From Actinomycetes bacterium (lineage in GTDB: Bacteria; Actinomycetota; Actinomycetes; Actinomycetales; Cellulomonadaceae): 26,580 bases of DNA. Made by a program: the position numbers and the translations under genes. Below, one piece after another: positions 22,960-26,580 of the stretch. Under the pieces are notes generated by a model that saw only the letters and a list, made by a program, of their open reading frames with translations, was not told the origin of the DNA and did not search any database. The DNA lies in the NCBI GenBank assembly GCA_023389455.1, contig JAEWEJ010000203.1:1-26580 (forward strand). The letters run 5' to 3'. How positions within the stretch are numbered: the first letter of the stretch is position 1; each line of letters opens with the position of its first letter.

Positions 22960-23790
22960 TCAGCGGCGTCGGGCCGCGAACGACAGCATCGTGGGGATCG
23001 AGGCGAACCAGCGCTCGTCGGGGGTCCACGCGTGTTCCGCCGCACCGTGGGCGGGCAGCGACGGCGGCTCGTCCAGGTCGACGAGCACGAGCCCGGCGTC
23101 GCGCAGCCGCTGGACGTACCAGGCCAGCGGCCGGTGGTAGTGCCGGTGACCGCCGAACGACTCGATCCACCACTCCTCGTGCTCGAGGTACCCCGTGACG
23201 CGTCGGTGTCGCTGCCCGTGGAGGACGGGCTGCTGCCGGAAGAACGCGGGGTGCAGGATGCTCGCGACCAGCACGCCGTCGTCGGCCAGACGCGTGGCCA
23301 CGTCGCGCAGCACCTCGTCCACGACGGGGAGGTCCATGAGCACCATGTGGCTGACCACGGCGTCGAACGGTCCGGCGAGGTCGGGCGGGAGGCCCGCGGT
23401 GAGGTCGCCGACCTCGAACCGCAGCGTCGGGTGGTCGGTGCGCGCACGGGCGACGAGTGCGGCGCTGCCGTCGACGCCGACGACACGCGCACCGCGGGCG
23501 GCCATCGTCGCGGTGAGCCACCCGTGGCCGCAGCCGAGGTCGAGCACCCGCGGGTCGCCGGGCGGGAGCCAGCGGGCGAGGAACGGCTCGAACCGCCGCC
23601 GGAACGAGTCGTCGACGCCACCCACCGTCGTGGCGTACCGCCCCGCCGCCGCGTCCCAGGCGGCGAGGTCGGTGGTCGGGTCGCCGCCCGCTCGTGCCGC
23701 GCGCGGCCGGGTGGCGTGCCGGTGAGGGGGCACGAGCTCGTCGTCGGGCTGGCCGTCGACGGCGCCGGCGCGCGGCACGGGCGGTGTCAT
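22960..23790 (-). CDS. Class I SAM-dependent methyltransferase
   Basis: A 276-residue Rossmann-fold methyltransferase. Motif I is VLDLGCGHGW (82-91), the acidic ribose-binding residue is in VVGVDGS, then VGDLTAGLP, DAVVSHMVLMDLP (motif IV region) and DDGVLVASILHP. A His-rich block, GQRHRRVTGYLEHEEWW and GHRHYHRPLAWY, follows and resembles the C-terminal part of ubiE/small-molecule methyltransferases in this group. The first 40 residues are variable. Substrate unknown. Starts at ATG 23790 or GTG 23808 are both possible; neither has a good ribosome site. It may form a loose operon with the HhH-GPD gene 45 bases downstream. Confidence 0.85.
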   Translation of the reverse strand: MTPPVPRAGAVDGQPDDELVPPHRHATRPRAARAGGDPTTDLAAWDAAAGRYATTVGGVDDSFRRRFEPFLARWLPPGDPRVLDLGCGHGWLTATMAARGARVVGVDGSAALVARARTDHPTLRFEVGDLTAGLPPDLAGPFDAVVSHMVLMDLPVVDEVLRDVATRLADDGVLVASILHPAFFRQQPVLHGQRHRRVTGYLEHEEWWIESFGGHRHYHRPLAWYVQRLRDAGLVLVDLDEPPSLPAHGAAEHAWTPDERWFASIPTMLSFAARRR

Positions 23791-23850
23791 GCGGCCATCG
23801 TCGCGCACGGGGGGTGCTCGTGGGGCGCGTCGCGCCGACTGTGGACGAAC

Positions 23851-23881
23851 CGGACACGGCGGCGCCGCGACTCGCTACCCT
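23851..23881 (+). promoter_or_regulatory. Candidate promoter of the FHA-FtsK gene
   Basis: TACCCT at 23876-23881 matches the TANNNT -10 pattern and lies 42 bases before the GTG. CGGACA at 23851-23856 is a possible -35, though at a long 19 bp spacing. The divergent gap 23791-23923 otherwise contains no coding feature. Confidence 0.3.
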
Positions 23882-23923
23882 CGCACCCGCCCCCCGCGGG
23901 CCACCGACGAGCAGGGGAGCGAC

Positions 23924-26580
23924 GTGCGGACCCGACTGACGTACCGGCGCCCGGTGCACGACCGCGTCATCGAGGTGGACGTCGTCGTCACCGCCGACGT
24001 CGGCGCGACCGTGGCCGACGTGGCCGATGCGCTCGTGCGTGCCGAGCACGTCGCCGGGCGTGCCGTCGCCGGGCCCGTGACGCTGGCCCTCGCGCCGCCC
24101 GACGGGGGCGCGCCCCGCGCGCTGCCGCGTCGCGCGGGGCTGGCCGAGGCAGGGCTGCGCGCGGGCTCGACGATCGCCCTGACACCCGCCGAGGACGACG
24201 CGGCGGCCACCGGCGTCGCGCCGCAGGACGCGTACGCGCGGCTCACGGTGGTCAGCGGCGCGCAGGCCGGGTTCGAGGTCCACCTGCCGCGCGGTACGAC
24301 GACGGTGGGCCGCGGCCCGCACAGCGACGTGCGGCTCACCGACCCGATGGTCTCGACGACCCACGCGCGCATCGTCGTGGGCGACACCGTCGAGGTCGTC
24401 GACGCGGGCTCGTCGAACGGCGTGGTCATCGGCTGGGGGCGCGTCGACCGTGCGGTCGTCGGGCCCCGGGACTACGTCGTGCTGGGCGAGACGATCCTCA
24501 CGCTCACCCGGGTGCGTCCGGCCGACGGGTCCGGGGACGGCGCGGCCGTGGTCGCGTTCAACCGGTCGCCCCGTGTCGTGCCGGTGCACCCCGAGCGGAC
24601 CGTCGAGGCGCCCGCGCCGCCCGAGCCCGCGCGGGCGGGACGCTTCCCGGCAGTCGCGCTCGCGGCGCCCGTCGTCATGGGCGCCGTGCTCTACGCGCTG
24701 ATGCCGCGCCCGACGACCCTCGTCTTCCTCGCGCTGAGCCCGCTGCTGCTCGTCGCCGGCTGGGTCGACAAGCGGTTCACCGAGCGCCGGCGGATGAGGG
24801 AGGAGACGGCGACGTTCCGGGCGTCGCTCGACGCCCTCGAGCAGGAGCTCGCCGCCGGGGCCGAGCAGGAGCGTCGGGTGCGGCTGGGGGAGCTGGTGTC
24901 GACGGCGCAGGCCGTCCGGGCGGCGCGGGACCTCGGGCCCGTGCTGTGGTCGCGGCACCCCGGTGCTCCGGGGTTCCTCGCGCTGCGCCTGGGCGTCGGC
25001 ACGTCCCCCAGCCGCACGACGGTGCGGCTGCCCTCGCGCGGGCGTGCGAGCGCCGAGCACTGGGCCATGGTCGAGTCGCTGCGCGACAGGTTCGCGGACC
25101 TCGACGGCGTGCCGGTCGAGGTCGGCCTGCGGGACGTCGGGGCGGTGGGGGTCGCGGGTCCGCGCGGTCACGTCGACGACGTCGCGCGCGCCCTGGTCGC
25201 CCAGCTCGTGTGCCTGCACGCGCCGTCCGAGCTCGTCGTGACGGGTGTCGCGTCGTCGTCGAGCAGGGACCGCTGGGACTGGCTCAAGTGGCTGCCGCAC
25301 GTCGCCTCGCCGCACAGCCCGCTGCTGGGGCCGCACCTCGCGGCCGACCCCGTCACGGCCACCGGTGTCGTCACGGCCCTCGAGGAGCTCGTCGCCGCGC
25401 GCCGTGCGCTCGGACGGCAGGGGGAGGCGGCCGAGCCCGCGGTGCTCCTCGTCGTCGAGGACGACGCCCAGGCCGAGCGGGGGCGGCTGGTCCGGCTCGC
25501 GCAGGACGGTCCGGACGTCGGCGTGCACGTGCTGTGGTGCGCCGCGCAGGTCGAGGCGCTGCCCGCCGCGTGCCGCGCCTTCCTCGCCGCCGACGACACC
25601 GCGGTCCGCGTCGGGCGGACGCGGGACGGCCGCTGGGACGACGTCGTGTGCGAGCGCCTCGACGTGGCCGCCGCCACCGACCTCGCGCGTCGTCTCGCGG
25701 CCGTCGTCGACGACGGCACCCCGGTGGTCGACGAGTCGGACCTGCCCCGCAGCGTCGGGCAGCTCGGCCTCCTCGGCCCGGAGGTCGCCGACGACCCGAC
25801 CGCCGTCGTCGAGCGCTGGCGGGAGACCGGCTCGATCCTCGCGCGGACCGGGACCCCGGTGCGCCGCCGCGGCGACGCGGGGCTGCGCGCCGTCGTCGGG
25901 CAGGGGTCGACCGGGCAGTTCGTGCTCGACCTGCGCACGCAGGGGCCGCACGCGCTGGTCGGCGGCACCACCGGGTCGGGCAAGAGCGAGTTCCTGCAGT
26001 CGTGGGTGCTGGGCCTGGCGACCGCCCACAGCCCCGACCGCGTGACGTTCCTGTTCGTCGACTACAAGGGCGGTGCGGCGTTCGCGGACTGCGTGGACCT
26101 GCCGCACGCGGTCGGCCTCGTCACCGACCTGTCGCCGCACCTCGTGCGGCGCGCGCTGGTGTCGCTGCGTGCCGAGCTGCGCCGCCGCGAGCACCTCCTG
26201 CAGCGCAAGGGCGTCAAGGACCTGCTCACGCTCGAACGGTCGGGCGACCCGCAGACCCCGCCGTCGCTGGTCATCGTGGTCGACGAGTTCGCGGCGCTCG
26301 CGGCCGACGTGCCCGACTTCGTCGACGGCGTCGTCGACGTCGCGCAGCGCGGCCGGTCGCTGGGTCTGCACCTCGTCCTGGCGACCCAGCGACCCGCGGG
26401 CGTCATCAAGGACAACCTGCGGGCCAACACCAACCTGCGCGTCGCGCTGCGCATGGCGGACGAGGTCGACTCCACCGACGTGCTCGGCACGCCGCTGGCC
26501 GCCGGGTTCGACCCGGCGGTGCCGGGCCGCGGCGCCGTCCGCACCGGGCCCGGACGGCTGGCGCTGTTCCAGGCCGGGTA
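23924..26580 (+). CDS. FHA domain-containing FtsK/SpoIIIE ATPase, EssC/EccC-like (3' end beyond window)
   Basis: The first 885 residues of a large membrane ATPase; no stop before the window edge. Residues 1-90 form a small beta-rich domain (ADVGATVADVADALV, LRAGSTIALTP). An FHA domain spans about 105-195 with its phosphothreonine-binding motifs: VGRG near 128-131, the Ser/His in STTHARI, and SSNG. Two membrane helices follow at about 241-261 and 264-283, then a charged coiled region (RRRMREETATFRASLDALE). The first FtsK domain has Walker A VGGTTGSGKSE (Lys687) and Walker B SLVIVVDEF (Asp787). This order matches EssC/EccC of type VII secretion, more than chromosome-segregating FtsK. GTG at 23924 is preceded by GGGGAG. 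Partner genes would lie to the right, so a secretion role is inference. Confidence 0.88.
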   Translation, partial: MRTRLTYRRPVHDRVIEVDVVVTADVGATVADVADALVRAEHVAGRAVAGPVTLALAPPDGGAPRALPRRAGLAEAGLRAGSTIALTPAEDDAAATGVAPQDAYARLTVVSGAQAGFEVHLPRGTTTVGRGPHSDVRLTDPMVSTTHARIVVGDTVEVVDAGSSNGVVIGWGRVDRAVVGPRDYVVLGETILTLTRVRPADGSGDGAAVVAFNRSPRVVPVHPERTVEAPAPPEPARAGRFPAVALAAPVVMGAVLYALMPRPTTLVFLALSPLLLVAGWVDKRFTERRRMREETATFRASLDALEQELAAGAEQERRVRLGELVSTAQAVRAARDLGPVLWSRHPGAPGFLALRLGVGTSPSRTTVRLPSRGRASAEHWAMVESLRDRFADLDGVPVEVGLRDVGAVGVAGPRGHVDDVARALVAQLVCLHAPSELVVTGVASSSSRDRWDWLKWLPHVASPHSPLLGPHLAADPVTATGVVTALEELVAARRALGRQGEAAEPAVLLVVEDDAQAERGRLVRLAQDGPDVGVHVLWCAAQVEALPAACRAFLAADDTAVRVGRTRDGRWDDVVCERLDVAAATDLARRLAAVVDDGTPVVDESDLPRSVGQLGLLGPEVADDPTAVVERWRETGSILARTGTPVRRRGDAGLRAVVGQGSTGQFVLDLRTQGPHALVGGTTGSGKSEFLQSWVLGLATAHSPDRVTFLFVDYKGGAAFADCVDLPHAVGLVTDLSPHLVRRALVSLRAELRRREHLLQRKGVKDLLTLERSGDPQTPPSLVIVVDEFAALAADVPDFVDGVVDVAQRGRSLGLHLVLATQRPAGVIKDNLRANTNLRVALRMADEVDSTDVLGTPLAAGFDPAVPGRGAVRTGPGRLALFQAG

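Noticed and set aside
22619..26371. 1250-codon open frame on the minus strand
   Set aside because: It runs antisense to the FHA-FtsK gene and through the methyltransferase and HhH-GPD genes. The translation is Arg/His/Asp-rich with no recognisable domain; such shadow frames are normal at this GC content.

Overview
The window comes from a very GC-rich Gram-positive actinobacterium. GTG starts are common, mRNA leaders are short or absent, and coenzyme F420 genes are present. The gene content (clpX coupled to an AroQ chorismate mutase, a stand-alone CofE, an FHA-FtsK protein) is most like Cellulomonas or a close Micrococcales relative. That placement is inference from protein style, not from a marker search. 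I see no rRNA, tRNA, CRISPR array, insertion sequence or phage gene; this reads as chromosomal backbone with some accessory genes.

Layout. 1-236: leader with two strong hairpins and a promoter-like element. 237-1822 (+): clpX and a chorismate mutase gene sharing a GTGA overlap. 1974-3170 (+): a bacterial eRF1/Vms1-like (baeRF family 2) protein. 3183-7521 (-): read in the minus direction, a polar amino acid ABC transporter (lipoprotein binding protein, permease, ATPase) followed by a FadD15-like acyl-CoA synthetase. 7668-10328 (-): a ValRS of the archaeal-like type. 10408-11756 (-): a coupled pair of membrane-anchored DUF3105 and DUF305 proteins. 12024-13795 (+): an EamA/DMT permease and a uridine-kinase-like protein with a degenerate P-loop. 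13882-15668 (+): an F420-dependent G6PDH-family oxidoreductase coupled to CofE (F420:gamma-glutamyl ligase). 15741-17737 (+): a DHA2-type MFS exporter coupled to a small NYN/PIN-like protein. 17747-18997 (-): a DUF418 membrane protein. 19092-22274 (-): a 1060-residue one-protein signalling device made of a LacI-type ligand domain without DNA-binding head, a GAF-like region, PAS, GGDEF and EAL. 22345-23790 (-): an HhH-GPD protein and a SAM methyltransferase. 23924 to the window end (+): the N-terminal 885 residues of an FHA-containing FtsK/SpoIIIE ATPase resembling EssC/EccC of type VII secretion.

How it fits together. The clearest functional modules are the amino acid importer, the F420 pair (cofactor tail synthesis plus an F420 user), the DUF3105/DUF305 pair and the MFS/NYN pair. 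Five gene pairs are joined by the same 4-base GTGA stop/start overlap, pointing to translational coupling. The two most interesting proteins are the ligand-sensing c-di-GMP enzyme and the FHA-FtsK ATPase, which may open a secretion locus lying beyond the right edge.
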